A stretch of 64,000 nt of DNA from Nocardioides hwasunensis. GTDB lineage: Bacteria > Actinomycetota > Actinomycetes > Propionibacteriales > Nocardioidaceae. Made by a program: the position numbers and the translations under genes. This document shows positions 15,877 to 24,574 of the stretch, in pieces; within the stretch, counting starts at the first letter, position 1; each line of letters opens with the position of its first letter. Location: assembly GCF_014779665.1 (NCBI RefSeq), contig NZ_JACXYY010000005.1, positions 186,001-250,000 of the forward strand, given 5' to 3'. A model generated the notes under the pieces. That model worked only from the letters and a program-made list of their open reading frames with translations. It made no database searches and had not been told where the DNA came from.

Positions 15877-16928
15877 CCGCCACCTCGATCATCCCCCCGG
15901 GCGCAGCCGACGAGGACCGGCGCGAGCTGGTCCGGCTCACCACCGACCTGCTGGGCCGGCACAGCGGCACCGAGCACCTGCGCGAGCGGCTCGACGCGGG
16001 GCAGGCCCACGACCCGCGGCTGTGGGCGCGACTCGCGGAGGCCGGTCTGGTGTCCGCGCTGGTCCCCGAGGAGCACGGCGGCGCGGGTCTCGATCCCTCC
16101 TACGTCTCCGGCGTGCTCCACGAGCTCGGCCGGCACGCGACCCCCGAGCCCTTCCTCGAGACGGCCGTCGTCGCGGTCACGCTGCTCGCCGGCAGCACCG
16201 ACACGGCGTACGCCGGTCCCTGGCTCGAGCGCATCACCGCTGGCGAGGTGCTCGTCGCGGTGCGCCTCGGCGGACTCACGCCCCACGTGGTGCACGCCGC
16301 CGACGCCGACCTGCTCCTCGACGTGGCCGACGACGGGACGGTGCGCGCTCACGACGCCTCCGACCTGGAGGTGCAGGAGCTCGCGGCCCTCGACGCGCTG
16401 CGCCCGCTGGCCCTGGTGCGTCCCGGCACCGACGGGGTGCTGCTCGCGGTGCCGCCCGCCGTCGTCGAGCGGGCCCGACTCCTCGCCGTCGCCGGCGCCG
16501 CCTGCCTGCTGGCGGGCGCCACCCGCGCCCTGCTGGACCAGACGGTCGACTACGTCACGGTCCGCCACCAGTTCGGTCGACCGGTCGGGTCGTTCCAGGC
16601 CGTGAAGCACGCGGCCGCCGACATGGCCGTGATGAGCGAGATGACCACCTCGGCGGCGTTGGGCGCGCTCGACGCCGTCGAGGTCTCCACGCCGGAGGAC
16701 GCCCGCCGCCGCGCCTGGGCGGCCAAGGCGTACGCCGGTGACGCGGCCGCCCGCGCCAACGTGTCCGCGCTGCAGCTGCACGGTGGCATCGGCTTCACCT
16801 GGGAGTACCACCTGCACCTGTGGCTGAAGCGGGTGATGTCGCTCGCCGCGTCCTACGGCACCACCTCGGCGCTGCGGCGCGAGCTGGCGCGGGAGCTGGT
16901 GGACCGGCAGCGGGAGCGACGCGGATGA
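15873..16928 (+). CDS. Acyl-CoA dehydrogenase, small subunit type
   Basis: A 351-residue acyl-CoA dehydrogenase-family protein with LVPEEHGGAGLDPSY, RHQFGRPVGSFQAVKHAA and LQLHGGIGFTWEYH. The middle beta domain is poorly conserved, and the terminal GTxEIQ segment is missing. It resembles 8655-9740 in organisation. The four-base overlaps with both neighbours support a stoichiometric complex with the dehydrogenase of 14665-15876. On its own it may lack full activity; that is inference from the family of heteromeric enzymes. Confidence 0.87.
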   Translation: MTATSIIPPGAADEDRRELVRLTTDLLGRHSGTEHLRERLDAGQAHDPRLWARLAEAGLVSALVPEEHGGAGLDPSYVSGVLHELGRHATPEPFLETAVVAVTLLAGSTDTAYAGPWLERITAGEVLVAVRLGGLTPHVVHAADADLLLDVADDGTVRAHDASDLEVQELAALDALRPLALVRPGTDGVLLAVPPAVVERARLLAVAGAACLLAGATRALLDQTVDYVTVRHQFGRPVGSFQAVKHAAADMAVMSEMTTSAALGALDAVEVSTPEDARRRAWAAKAYAGDAAARANVSALQLHGGIGFTWEYHLHLWLKRVMSLAASYGTTSALRRELARELVDRQRERRG

Positions 16929-18484
16929 CCGGGGTCGCGACCGAGGACCTCGGGTTCTGGCGCCTGGCCGCCGCCGACCCGGACGCGCCCGCGGTGGTGG
17001 CTGCCGACGGCAGCCGCACCACTCGTGGCGAGCTGCTCGCCCAGGCCAACTCACTGGCGAGGCTGCTGCGCGGGCTCGGGCTCGAGCGCGGCGACCGGGT
17101 CGTCGGCGTGGTGTCCAACGAGCCGGCGACCCTCGCCCTGGTGCTGGCCTGCCAGCAGGCCGGCGCCTACTACGTCCCGGTCAACACCTCGCTCACGCGC
17201 GAGGAGACGGCCTACATCGTCACCGACAGCGCACCCGTCGCGGTCATCACCTCGGTGCCGCACGCCGAGATGGTCGCCGGTGCCCTGGACACCATCGACC
17301 ACCCGCCCGAGCGCCGCCTCGCCCTCGGCGACGCGCCCGGATTCCGCGACGCGCTGGCGCTCGCGGCCGACCTCGACGACGGTCCGATCGAGGACCGGTC
17401 GCCCGGGTCCTACCTGGGCTACACCTCCGGCACGACGGGGCGGCCCAAGGGCGTGCTGCGTCGGCTCGCCGAGGGCGATCCCGACGACGTGTTCGCTGCG
17501 GGCGCGCGCTGGCAGCTCGGCATGTTCGACATCGAGCCGCTCGACGACGGCGTGCACCTGGTGACCAGCCCGTTGAGCCACACGGCCGTCAGCGGGCTCG
17601 CAGTGACCTCGCTCCACTACGGCCACGCGGTCGTGCTGATGGATCGCTTCGACGCCGAGGGCGTGCTGCGCACGGTGCAGGACGAGCGGGTCACGACCAC
17701 GCACATGGTGCCGACCCAGCTGCACCGACTGCTGCGGCTGCCGGAGGAGGTGCGCGGGGCGTACGACGTCTCGAGCATGCGCAACCTCGTGCACGGCGCC
17801 GGCCCGTGCCCGGAAGCGGTCAAGCGTGCGGTCATCGACTGGTTCGGACCGGTGGTGCTGGAGTACTACGGCGCCACCGAGGCGGCCGGCACCCGCATCA
17901 CGAGCCGCGAGTGGCTCGAGCGGCCGGGCAGCGTCGGGCGGCCCCAGCCGGGGGCAGAGGTGCGGATCCTCGACGCGGACGGCGAGCAGGTGCCCCCCGG
18001 AACCTCCGGGACGGTCTACCTGCGGATGGGCGCGCACGCCTTCGAGTACCGCGGTGACGCAGCCAAGACCGACGCCGGGCGACGCGGCGACTTCGTCACG
18101 GTCGGCGACCTCGGGCGGCTCGACGAGGACGGCTACCTCTTCCTGCTGGGCCGCACGTCCGAGGTGATCGTCACGGGCGGCGTCAACGTCTATCCCGCCG
18201 AGGTCGAGGCCGCGATCCTCGAGCACCCGGAGGTCCAGGACGTCGGCGTGATCGGCGTGGCGGACCCCGAGTGGGGCGACTGCGTGACCGCCGTCGTGCA
18301 GGTCGCCGACGACTCGCGGCTGGCGCGCGACCCCGTCGCCGCCGGCACCGAGCTCGACGACTTCCTGCGCACGCGCCTCGCGCGCTTCAAGGTCCCTCGC
18401 TCGTGGTGCTTCGTGCCGGTGCTGCCGCGCGGCGCCAACGGCAAGCTCCGCAAGCACCTCCTGCCCGACCTCCTCCCGAAGTGA
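16925..18484 (+). CDS. Acyl-CoA synthetase (AMP-forming)
   Basis: A 519-residue ANL-superfamily ligase that activates a carboxylic acid as acyl-AMP and then acyl-CoA. The ATP motif GYTSGTTGRPKG is at about residues 163-174, YYGATEAAGTR follows, and EVIVTGGVNVYPAEVEAAIL is the hinge region. The C-terminal catalytic lysine lies in LPRGANGKLRKHLL. It belongs to the FadD3/FadD17-like branch by general look. The ATG overlaps the previous stop. It probably performs one of the two CoA activation steps of the island (the other is 33044-34606). Confidence 0.9.
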   Translation: MTGVATEDLGFWRLAAADPDAPAVVAADGSRTTRGELLAQANSLARLLRGLGLERGDRVVGVVSNEPATLALVLACQQAGAYYVPVNTSLTREETAYIVTDSAPVAVITSVPHAEMVAGALDTIDHPPERRLALGDAPGFRDALALAADLDDGPIEDRSPGSYLGYTSGTTGRPKGVLRRLAEGDPDDVFAAGARWQLGMFDIEPLDDGVHLVTSPLSHTAVSGLAVTSLHYGHAVVLMDRFDAEGVLRTVQDERVTTTHMVPTQLHRLLRLPEEVRGAYDVSSMRNLVHGAGPCPEAVKRAVIDWFGPVVLEYYGATEAAGTRITSREWLERPGSVGRPQPGAEVRILDADGEQVPPGTSGTVYLRMGAHAFEYRGDAAKTDAGRRGDFVTVGDLGRLDEDGYLFLLGRTSEVIVTGGVNVYPAEVEAAILEHPEVQDVGVIGVADPEWGDCVTAVVQVADDSRLARDPVAAGTELDDFLRTRLARFKVPRSWCFVPVLPRGANGKLRKHLLPDLLPK

Positions 18485-18494
18485 GCCGCCCACT

Positions 18495-18935
18495 GTGACA
18501 CCCGCACCCGAGACACCCGACCAGCCCGGCGCGACCGCGGCCAGGCCGGTCCCCGTGCCGACGCCCGACACCCGCGAGTGGTGGGCGCGCATCGACCAGG
18601 AGGAGCTGACGGTGCCGCACTGCCGCGCCTGCGACCACTTCTTCCTCTTCCCGCGCAGCGCCTGCCCCGCGTGCGCGTCCCGCGAGGTCGAGCTGGTGCC
18701 GGCCGCGGGCACCGGCACGGTCGCGTCCTTCGTGGTCAACCACCGCGCCCCCGCCGGCTTCACCGCTCCCTACGTGCTGGCGCTGGTGCAGCTGGCCGAG
18801 GGCCCCCTGCTGATGGGCAACGTGGCCACCGACGCCCCCGACGACCTGGTGCTGGACGCGCCGGTCCGCGTGGGCTTCGAGGCCCGCGGCGAGCACCGCG
18901 TCGTGCGCTTCGACCTGGTGGAGGCCGGCGCATGA
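18495..18935 (+). CDS. DUF35 zinc-ribbon/OB-fold protein, likely partner of the Ltp2-like enzyme
   Basis: A 146-residue stand-alone DUF35 protein. The rubredoxin-like zinc ribbon uses C43, C46, C57 and C60 (CRACDHFFLFPRSACPAC) and an OB fold follows. In steroid-degrading bacteria a DUF35 domain (the C-terminal part of ChsH2) binds Ltp2 and is needed for its retro-aldolase activity. Here the gene overlaps the Ltp2-like gene by four bases, supporting the same partnership. It lacks the MaoC half found in ChsH2. GTG at 18495 is used; no strong Shine-Dalgarno is visible. Confidence 0.88.
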   Translation: MTPAPETPDQPGATAARPVPVPTPDTREWWARIDQEELTVPHCRACDHFFLFPRSACPACASREVELVPAAGTGTVASFVVNHRAPAGFTAPYVLALVQLAEGPLLMGNVATDAPDDLVLDAPVRVGFEARGEHRVVRFDLVEAGA

Positions 18936-20098
18936 GCCGCGACCGGGCCCTGCGCGGGGCCGTCGCCATCGTCGGTGCCGCCGAGAGCACCGACCTCGGC
19001 AAGGTGCCGGACAAGTCGGCGCTCGAGCTGCACGCCGACGCCGCCCTCAACGCCCTCGCCGACGCCGGCCTCACCCCGCGCGACGTCGACGGGGTGGCGT
19101 GCGCCGGCGAGATGCCCGTCGACGTCGCCGACTACCTCGGCATCGTCCCGCACTACCTCGACGGCACCAACGTCGGCGGGTCGTCGTACATGCTGCACGT
19201 GCGGCACGCGATGGCGGCGATCGCGTCCGGGCTGTGCGACACGGTGCTGGTCACCCACGGCGAGTCCGGTCGCTCGCGGGTCGGCATGGTGCCGTGGGCA
19301 CCGGCGCCGCAGTCGATGATGGCCCAGCTCGAGGTGCCCTACGGCCCGGTCGGGGCTCCCTCGCTGTTCCCGATCGGCGTGCGCCGCTACATGGAGACCT
19401 ACGGGATGACCCGCGAGCAGCTCGCGATGGTGCCCGTCGTGCAGCGCGAGTGGGCGGCGATGAACCCCCGGGCCAGGCTCCGCGACCCCATCACCGTGGC
19501 GGACGTGCTCGCCTCGCCCGTCATCGCCGACCCCGTGCACCTGCTGCACTGCTGCCTGGTGACCGACGGCGGTGGGGCCCTCGTGCTCACCTCGGCCGAG
19601 CGGGCAGCGACCCTCGACCTGCCCGCGCCCCCGGTCTACGTCCTCGGAGCGGGGGAGTCGAGCGAGTCGTCGGTCGTCTCCGGGCTGGAGTCGCTGACCT
19701 CCTCGCGCGCCATCCGGCTCGGCGGGGAGCGGGCACTCGCGCAGTCCGGGCTGGGACACGCCGACGTCGACCACCTGATGATCTACGACGCCTTCGCGCA
19801 CGTGCCGCTCTACGGCCTGGAGGACCTCGGGTTCGTGGGCCGGGGAGAGGCGCCGGCCTTCGTCGCCGACGGCAACACCGCACCCGGTGGCAGCCTGCCG
19901 ATGAACACCAACGGCGGCGGCCTGGCCTACACCCACACCGGGATGTACGGGATGTTCGCCATCCAGGAGTCCGTGCGTCAGGTCCGCGGCACCGCGCCCG
20001 CGCAGGTCGACGGCGTCGACGTCAGCGTCTGCACCGGGGTCGGCGGCATGTTCATGAGCTCGGGCACCCTCGTCCTCGGCAGTGCGGACACCCTCTGA
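18932..20098 (+). CDS. Ltp2-like thiolase-fold retro-aldolase
   Basis: A 388-residue thiolase-fold protein that is probably not a thiolase. The nucleophilic cysteine position reads NVGGSSYML, with no cysteine. The catalytic histidine of the EVHD motif is replaced by tyrosine, Y285 in LMIYDAFAHV. The GHPxGASG loop is replaced by NTNGGGLAYTHTGMYG, with Y333 and Y339. This tyrosine pattern, the LEDLGFVGRGEAPAFVADG stretch and the DUF35 partner match Ltp2, the aldolase that splits a beta-hydroxyacyl-CoA steroid side chain into a ketone and propionyl-CoA. Here it likely cleaves a tertiary 3-hydroxyacyl-CoA. The exact substrate is unknown. Confidence 0.88.
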   Translation: MSRDRALRGAVAIVGAAESTDLGKVPDKSALELHADAALNALADAGLTPRDVDGVACAGEMPVDVADYLGIVPHYLDGTNVGGSSYMLHVRHAMAAIASGLCDTVLVTHGESGRSRVGMVPWAPAPQSMMAQLEVPYGPVGAPSLFPIGVRRYMETYGMTREQLAMVPVVQREWAAMNPRARLRDPITVADVLASPVIADPVHLLHCCLVTDGGGALVLTSAERAATLDLPAPPVYVLGAGESSESSVVSGLESLTSSRAIRLGGERALAQSGLGHADVDHLMIYDAFAHVPLYGLEDLGFVGRGEAPAFVADGNTAPGGSLPMNTNGGGLAYTHTGMYGMFAIQESVRQVRGTAPAQVDGVDVSVCTGVGGMFMSSGTLVLGSADTL

Positions 20099-20128
20099 CC
20101 CGTCCACCCCCTCCCGTCAGGAGATCCG

Positions 20129-21313
20129 ATGTCCTCCACCACCCAGGCCCGTCCTGTCCGCCGGTCGGCACGCGCGAGCCTCACCGCGCTCGTCCTCGGT
20201 GCCGCGCTCGCAGGCTGCGGGTCGGACGAGCAGGGAGCAGGCGGCGAGGGCACGACGTACCGCGTCGGTGCGCCGATCGTGCAGTCCGGCCCCGGTGCCT
20301 TCGCGGGCGAGCCGGTGGCCCACGGCATCGAGCTGGCCGTGCAGGAGATCAACGACTCCGGCTTCCTCGGCGACGGCTCGACCATCGAGCTCGAGGTCAT
20401 CGACACCGCCGGGGACCCGGCCAAGGCGATCGCCGGCTTCAAGCAGCTCGAGGCCGACCGGGTCGCAGGCATCCTGTGCTGCACCCTCGGCGGCGAGGCC
20501 GGTGCGCTGGCCCCCGTCCTCGCGACGGGCGACGTCCCGGCGGTCGTCACGGTGTCCATCCTCGACTCCCTCGCTGACCCGCCCCACCTCTTTCGGCCCT
20601 TCGAGGTGCCCTCGGCCGCCGGCGGCACCTACGACGAGTTCCTCGACGCCGTGCTCGGTGGCAGCGACCTCGAGCGCGCGGTGATGGTGGTCAACAACGA
20701 CAACGACGCGATGGTGCAGGACGCCGCGGTGTACGCCGCCGGGCTCGAGCGCAACGACGTGGACCTGCGCGACACCGTCCAGGTCGCCACCGCCGAGACG
20801 TCGTTCACCTCCGTCGCCACGCAGGTGGTCGCCGACGACCCCGACGTGGTGGTCGCGAGCACCATCGGCTCCAGCACGGCGGGGCTGGCCCGCGCCCTGC
20901 GCGAGCGCGGCTGGGACGGCCCCATCGTGTCCAACGTCGGTGCCGACAGCGCAGCCGCGTACGACGCCTCGGGCGGTGCGATGGCCGGCACGATCTTCCC
21001 CACGCCCTACCACGCGAGCATCGCGCGCAACGAGATGGCGGCGGACTTCGCCGAGGCCTACGAGGCTGCGCACGGAAGCGCTCCGGACATGTTCGCCGCA
21101 CAGGGCTACACCGCCATGTGGCTGCTCGCCGCCGGCATCCGCGACGCCGGCAGCGACGACCCCGCCGACGTCGGCGCGGCGCTCGCGGACATCGCCGAGC
21201 AGGACAGCGTCTACGGCACGATCGCCTACGCCGACGGTCAGGCAGAGGTGCAGGAGCCGGCCCACCACCTGGTCTGGGGCGAGGACGGCACTGTCTCGGA
21301 GTGGAGTCCCTGA
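20129..21313 (+). CDS. Liv-type ABC transporter substrate-binding lipoprotein (paralogue 2)
   Basis: A 394-residue lipoprotein with a twin-Arg-poor basic N-terminus, hydrophobic core and lipobox AALAGC. The mature part is a LivJ-type binding fold. It aligns along its whole length with 11741-12916, for example QSGPGAFAGEP versus TSGPAAFAGVP and a shared AQGYTAMWL segment. AGGAG precedes the ATG. Carrying two paralogous receptors in one operon implies two related ligands for the same membrane complex. It ends eight bases from a convergent minus-strand gene. Confidence 0.9.
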   Translation: MSSTTQARPVRRSARASLTALVLGAALAGCGSDEQGAGGEGTTYRVGAPIVQSGPGAFAGEPVAHGIELAVQEINDSGFLGDGSTIELEVIDTAGDPAKAIAGFKQLEADRVAGILCCTLGGEAGALAPVLATGDVPAVVTVSILDSLADPPHLFRPFEVPSAAGGTYDEFLDAVLGGSDLERAVMVVNNDNDAMVQDAAVYAAGLERNDVDLRDTVQVATAETSFTSVATQVVADDPDVVVASTIGSSTAGLARALRERGWDGPIVSNVGADSAAAYDASGGAMAGTIFPTPYHASIARNEMAADFAEAYEAAHGSAPDMFAAQGYTAMWLLAAGIRDAGSDDPADVGAALADIAEQDSVYGTIAYADGQAEVQEPAHHLVWGEDGTVSEWSP

Positions 21314-21320
21314 CCGCTCC

Positions 21321-22184
21321 TCAGCCGAGCTCCGCGAGCACGGCCGAGAGGTCCTCGACCGGCACCGCCCGCCCGGTCGTGAGGGCCTGCACGCAGACGT
21401 GGTCGGCTCCGGCGGCGAGGTGCTCGCGCAGTCGGCCCGCCACGGCGGCGGGTGAGCCCCACGCGACCATCGAGTCGACGAGCCGGTCCGAGCCGCCGTC
21501 CGCGACGTCGTCGGCGGTGAAGCCGAGACGTCGCCAGCTCGAGACGTAGTTGGGCTGGCGCAGGTACATCGCGAGGTGTCCGCGCGCGGCCTCCCGTGCG
21601 AGGGACGGGTCGGTCTCGAGGAGCACCATCTGGGTCGGGGCCAGGAAGGCACCGCCCCCGAGCCCGACGCGCGCGCGTGCCGTGTGCCGGGCGGTGGTGA
21701 GGTAGGGGTGGGCGCCGAGGCTGTGGTCCCTCGCCAGCTCCACCATCCTCGGGCCCAGCGCCGCGAGCACGCGGTTGCCCCGGCCGACCTCCGGGACCCC
21801 GGTGCGGTCCAGGCCGGTGAGGTGCTCACGCATCCGCGACAGCGGGCGGGCGTAGCGCCCGGGGTCCTCGCGGTCGACGAGGGCCGGGTGGCTCACGCCG
21901 AGCCCCAGCAGGAAGCGTGCGGGGTCCGACAGCCCCGCGACCCGTCGCGCGACGTCGGCCGGCTCCATGGTCCAGATGCTGAGGATCCCGGTGGCCACCG
22001 TGCACGCCTCGGTCGCCTGCAGCAGGTCGTCGGCGCGGTCGAAGGGGTCGTCGAGGCCGCCGGTCATCCAGAGCGCCGTGCTGCCGGCCGCCTCGAGCGT
22101 CGCGGCCGCCGCCTGGACGTCGTCGCGCTCACCGAACCGCAGGGCGGTCGACCACACGCCCCAGCGCCCGGTCGGCAGGGTCAC
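21321..22184 (-). CDS. Luciferase-like oxidoreductase
   Basis: A 287-residue luciferase-like monooxygenase-family protein. It starts RWGVWSTALRFGE, has ATGILSIWTMEPADVARRVA and PARFLLGLGVSHPALV, and later RVLAALGPRMVELA, the pattern of the F420-dependent MSMEG_4141-like branch. GTG at 22184 overlaps the previous stop as GTGA. It is the last gene of a four-gene minus operon with a CoA-transferase, a MaoC hydratase and a SnoaL-like protein. Confidence 0.86.
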   Translation of the reverse strand: MTLPTGRWGVWSTALRFGERDDVQAAAATLEAAGSTALWMTGGLDDPFDRADDLLQATEACTVATGILSIWTMEPADVARRVAGLSDPARFLLGLGVSHPALVDREDPGRYARPLSRMREHLTGLDRTGVPEVGRGNRVLAALGPRMVELARDHSLGAHPYLTTARHTARARVGLGGGAFLAPTQMVLLETDPSLAREAARGHLAMYLRQPNYVSSWRRLGFTADDVADGGSDRLVDSMVAWGSPAAVAGRLREHLAAGADHVCVQALTTGRAVPVEDLSAVLAELG

Positions 22185-22687
22185 GACCGGGCCGCCGCGG
22201 GGGAGGGGCCGGCGCTGAGCACCGATCCGTGCGCCAGGTCGGCGGTCCAGGAGCCGAAGCGCCAGCCGGCCGGCGTACGCACGAAGTCACCGAGGTAGGA
22301 CCCGACGACGACGTGCGCCTCGTCGGAGCGCCGGTAGTAGGCCACCGCCTTGAAGCGTCCGGACGCGCGATCGCCCTCGACGTCGATCTCGCTGTTGGTG
22401 AACGTGTGCAGGATCCACGGCATCGACGTGCGGAGCCGGACCAGCTGCTCGCGGATCTCGGCGTGACCGCGGCACGGCGGGCGGGCGGCGTTGATGTCGT
22501 AGGTGCCGTCAGGCACCCAGAGGTCGACGAGCGCGTCGACGTCCTCGTGGCTCGGGCCGCGCCAGCCACCGTCGCAGAGGGAGTGGTAGCGGGCGGCGAG
22601 GGCCTCGATCTCCCGGACGTCCTCCAGCTCGCGCACCCGGGCGGACAGGTGCTCGAGGAGCTTTGTCGACGACGCCGGGACGCTCAC
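22181..22687 (-). CDS. SnoaL-like / NTF2-fold protein
   Basis: A 168-residue SnoaL-like protein. REIEALAARYHSLCD and VDLWVPDGTYDINA are the N-terminal helix and first strand, and SYLGDFVRTPAGWRF is the end of the fold. It resembles the small NTF2-type proteins found beside steroid and aromatic catabolic genes. GTG at 22687 overlaps the stop of the MaoC gene (GTGA); the open frame extends further upstream but that part is a shadow. Function unknown. Confidence 0.78.
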   Translation of the reverse strand: MSVPASSTKLLEHLSARVRELEDVREIEALAARYHSLCDGGWRGPSHEDVDALVDLWVPDGTYDINAARPPCRGHAEIREQLVRLRTSMPWILHTFTNSEIDVEGDRASGRFKAVAYYRRSDEAHVVVGSYLGDFVRTPAGWRFGSWTADLAHGSVLSAGPSPAAARS

Positions 22688-23166
22688 AGGGCCGGTTCGT
22701 CGTCGGGCCGGAACCGCACCAGCGCGGTGCGGACGGCCCTGCACACCAGGACGCCGTCCTGGTTCAGGCCCCGGTGCTCGAGGGTGACGATGCCCTGGCC
22801 CGGGCGCGACCTCGACGCACGCTTCGGACCGATCTCGGTCTCGCAGTAGAGCGTGTCGCCGATGAAGACGGGCGCGGGGAACGAGATCTCCTGGAAGCCG
22901 AGGTTGGCGATCGTCGTCTTCTGGGTCAGGTCGGGGACGCCGATGCTGCACACGATGCTCATCGTCAGCAGGCTGTTGACCAGCCGCTGGCCGAACTCCG
23001 ACTCCGCCGACTTCACCGCGTCCAGGTGCAGCGTCTGGGTGTTGAGGGTGATCGAGCAGAACAGCACGTTGTCGGCCTCGGTGACGGTGCGTCCGGGCTC
23101 GTGCTTGAACACGTCGCCGCTCACCATCTCCTCGTAGTAGCGCCCGCGTCGGGTGTGGACTGTCAT
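22684..23166 (-). CDS. MaoC-family dehydratase, single hot-dog
   Basis: A 160-residue single hot-dog protein of the MaoC family. It starts RGRYYEEMVSGDVFKHEPGR and has LVNSLLTMSIVCSIGV and PVFIGDTLYCETEI. This looks like the mesaconyl-CoA hydratase-like branch (Rv2499c-like). It would add or remove water at an acyl-CoA. GGAGG is four bases before the ATG. It follows the CoA-transferase by 27 bp in the same operon. Confidence 0.84.
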   Translation of the reverse strand: MTVHTRRGRYYEEMVSGDVFKHEPGRTVTEADNVLFCSITLNTQTLHLDAVKSAESEFGQRLVNSLLTMSIVCSIGVPDLTQKTTIANLGFQEISFPAPVFIGDTLYCETEIGPKRASRSRPGQGIVTLEHRGLNQDGVLVCRAVRTALVRFRPDDEPAL

Positions 23167-23193
23167 GGAGCCTCCAGGGTTCTCGTGGCTGGG

Positions 23194-24453
23194 TCAGCTG
23201 CGTGCCGGGAGCGCGAGTGCGTCCCGGTGGTCGGGGTGCGCCACGGCGGCCAGCGCCTCTGCGCGCTCGTGGACCGTGCGCCCGCGCAGCCAGGCCACGC
23301 CGTGCTCGGTGACCACGGCGTCGGGGGTGTGCCGGCCGAGGGTCACCACCGGGCTGCCCAGCTGCGGGACGATCCGGCTGCGGGTCCCGTCGGGGGTCGT
23401 CGACGCGAGCGCGACCACGCTGAGGCCGCCGGGGGAGCCGAAGCCCGCCTCGACGAAGTCCACGCTGCCGCCGATGCCGGAGACCTGCCGGGTGCCGACG
23501 AGCTCGGAGCCGACCTGGCCCCAGAGGTCGACCTCGATCGCGGAGTTGACGCTCACCAGGCCCGGGAGCGAGGCGAGGACGCGCGGGTCGTGGGCGTGCC
23601 GGCTGTCACGGACCTCGACCCGGGGGTCGTCGTCGGCGAACCGCATCAGCCGGTCGGTGCCCATGAGCTCGGCCGCCGAGACCGCGGCGGGCCCCTCGGC
23701 CAGCACGCCCTGCTCGGCGAGGTCGACCATCGCGTCGTTGCCCATCCCGACGAAGCGCACGTCGGTGGCGCCGGCGTCGGCGAGGAACGAGGTGAGCGCC
23801 TCGGGCACCGCGCCGAGCCCTAGCTGGAGGACCGGCGCGTCGGGCAGCAACCCCACGACGTGGGCGGCGACGCGGTCGCTGGTCTCGTCACGTGCGGCGG
23901 CCGGGAAGCTGCACGCCGGCTCCTCCGCCTCGACCAGGGCGCTGAGCTGCGAGACGTGCACGCGGGTGTCACCGTGGGTCACCGGGACCCGTACGTCGAC
24001 CTCGGCGAGGACGACCCGGGCCCGCGCGAGCGCGTGGCAGACGTAGCTCGCCGACGGGCCGAGGCTGCACCAGCCCTCCGGATCCGGGGGTGAGACCCGG
24101 ACGAGCGCGGCGTCGGTGCCCCACAGGTCGAGCAGGCCCGGGACGGCGGAGGCGCGGGCGGGCACGTAGTCGACCTGGCCCGGGCGCAGGGCGGCTCGCG
24201 CCGGCCCGAAGGGGTGCCAGGTGCGGTAGGACAGCTGCCCCTGCGCCGCGGCCTCGAGGAAGGGGTACGCGCCGAGCTGCAGCCCCGAGAAGACGGTGGG
24301 GTGACCCAGCACGTCGGCGTCGCGGCCGAGCGCGCGCAGCAGGGTCTCGGGAGTCCCGCAGCCGGGCGCCGCGACGACGTTCGTGCCATGCGGCAGCAGC
24401 CGGATCGCGGCGGCGGGCGACACGGTCGGCGGGTGGGTGGCGGACGACGTCAT
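23194..24453 (-). CDS. 4-hydroxybutyrate CoA-transferase-like / acetyl-CoA hydrolase family
   Basis: A 419-residue single-chain CoA-transferase. The region VNSAIEVDLWGQVGSE carries the glutamate that forms the enzyme-CoA thioester. GMGNDAMVDLAE and YVCHALARARVVLAEVD are typical of the acetate/4-hydroxybutyrate CoA-transferase family. It would move CoA between acetyl-CoA and a carboxylic acid of the pathway, or recover CoA. ATG 24453 is chosen because a TACCGT -10 sits seven bases upstream; no ribosome site is needed. Divergent from the Liv permease gene, with operator site 6 on its -35. Confidence 0.85.
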   Translation of the reverse strand: MTSSATHPPTVSPAAAIRLLPHGTNVVAAPGCGTPETLLRALGRDADVLGHPTVFSGLQLGAYPFLEAAAQGQLSYRTWHPFGPARAALRPGQVDYVPARASAVPGLLDLWGTDAALVRVSPPDPEGWCSLGPSASYVCHALARARVVLAEVDVRVPVTHGDTRVHVSQLSALVEAEEPACSFPAAARDETSDRVAAHVVGLLPDAPVLQLGLGAVPEALTSFLADAGATDVRFVGMGNDAMVDLAEQGVLAEGPAAVSAAELMGTDRLMRFADDDPRVEVRDSRHAHDPRVLASLPGLVSVNSAIEVDLWGQVGSELVGTRQVSGIGGSVDFVEAGFGSPGGLSVVALASTTPDGTRSRIVPQLGSPVVTLGRHTPDAVVTEHGVAWLRGRTVHERAEALAAVAHPDHRDALALPARS

Positions 24454-24460
24454 CGCGCCG

Positions 24461-24489
24461 ACGGTAGTGTCGGGAAAGATGTAAAGCAA
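24461..24489 (-). promoter_or_regulatory. Leaderless promoter of the CoA-transferase operon
   Basis: Read on the minus strand, TTGCTT (24484-24489) and TACCGT (24461-24466) are 17 bp apart, with the ATG seven bases after the -10. The -35 lies inside operator site 6. Confidence 0.6.
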
Positions 24490-24498
24490 GTGCTTGAT
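24485..24498. promoter_or_regulatory. KstR2-type operator, site 6
   Basis: AGCAAGTGCTTGAT fits AnCAAGnnCTTGnT exactly. It covers the -35 of the minus-strand CoA-transferase promoter and ends five bases upstream of the plus-strand TTGACA, so it can affect both directions. Confidence 0.78.
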
Positions 24499-24503
24499 TG
24501 GTG

Positions 24504-24533
24504 TTGACAGCCGCTTTTGTGATGTGGGTTACT
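24504..24533 (+). promoter_or_regulatory. Promoter of the Liv-type transport operon
   Basis: A consensus TTGACA (24504-24509) is followed after 18 bp by GTTACT (24528-24533), or after 17 bp by GGTTAC. It is bracketed by operator sites 6 and 7. Confidence 0.5.
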
Positions 24534-24542
24534 TGGTCGTCA

Positions 24543-24556
24543 AGCGAGCGCTTGAT
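24543..24556. promoter_or_regulatory. KstR2-type operator, site 7 (one mismatch)
   Basis: AGCGAGCGCTTGAT fits AnCAAGnnCTTGnT with one change (A to G in the left half). It sits at the likely transcription start of the Liv-type operon, 58 bp from site 6 and just before the AGGAGG. Confidence 0.65.
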
Positions 24557-24574
24557 TCATCACAGGAGGTCGAC

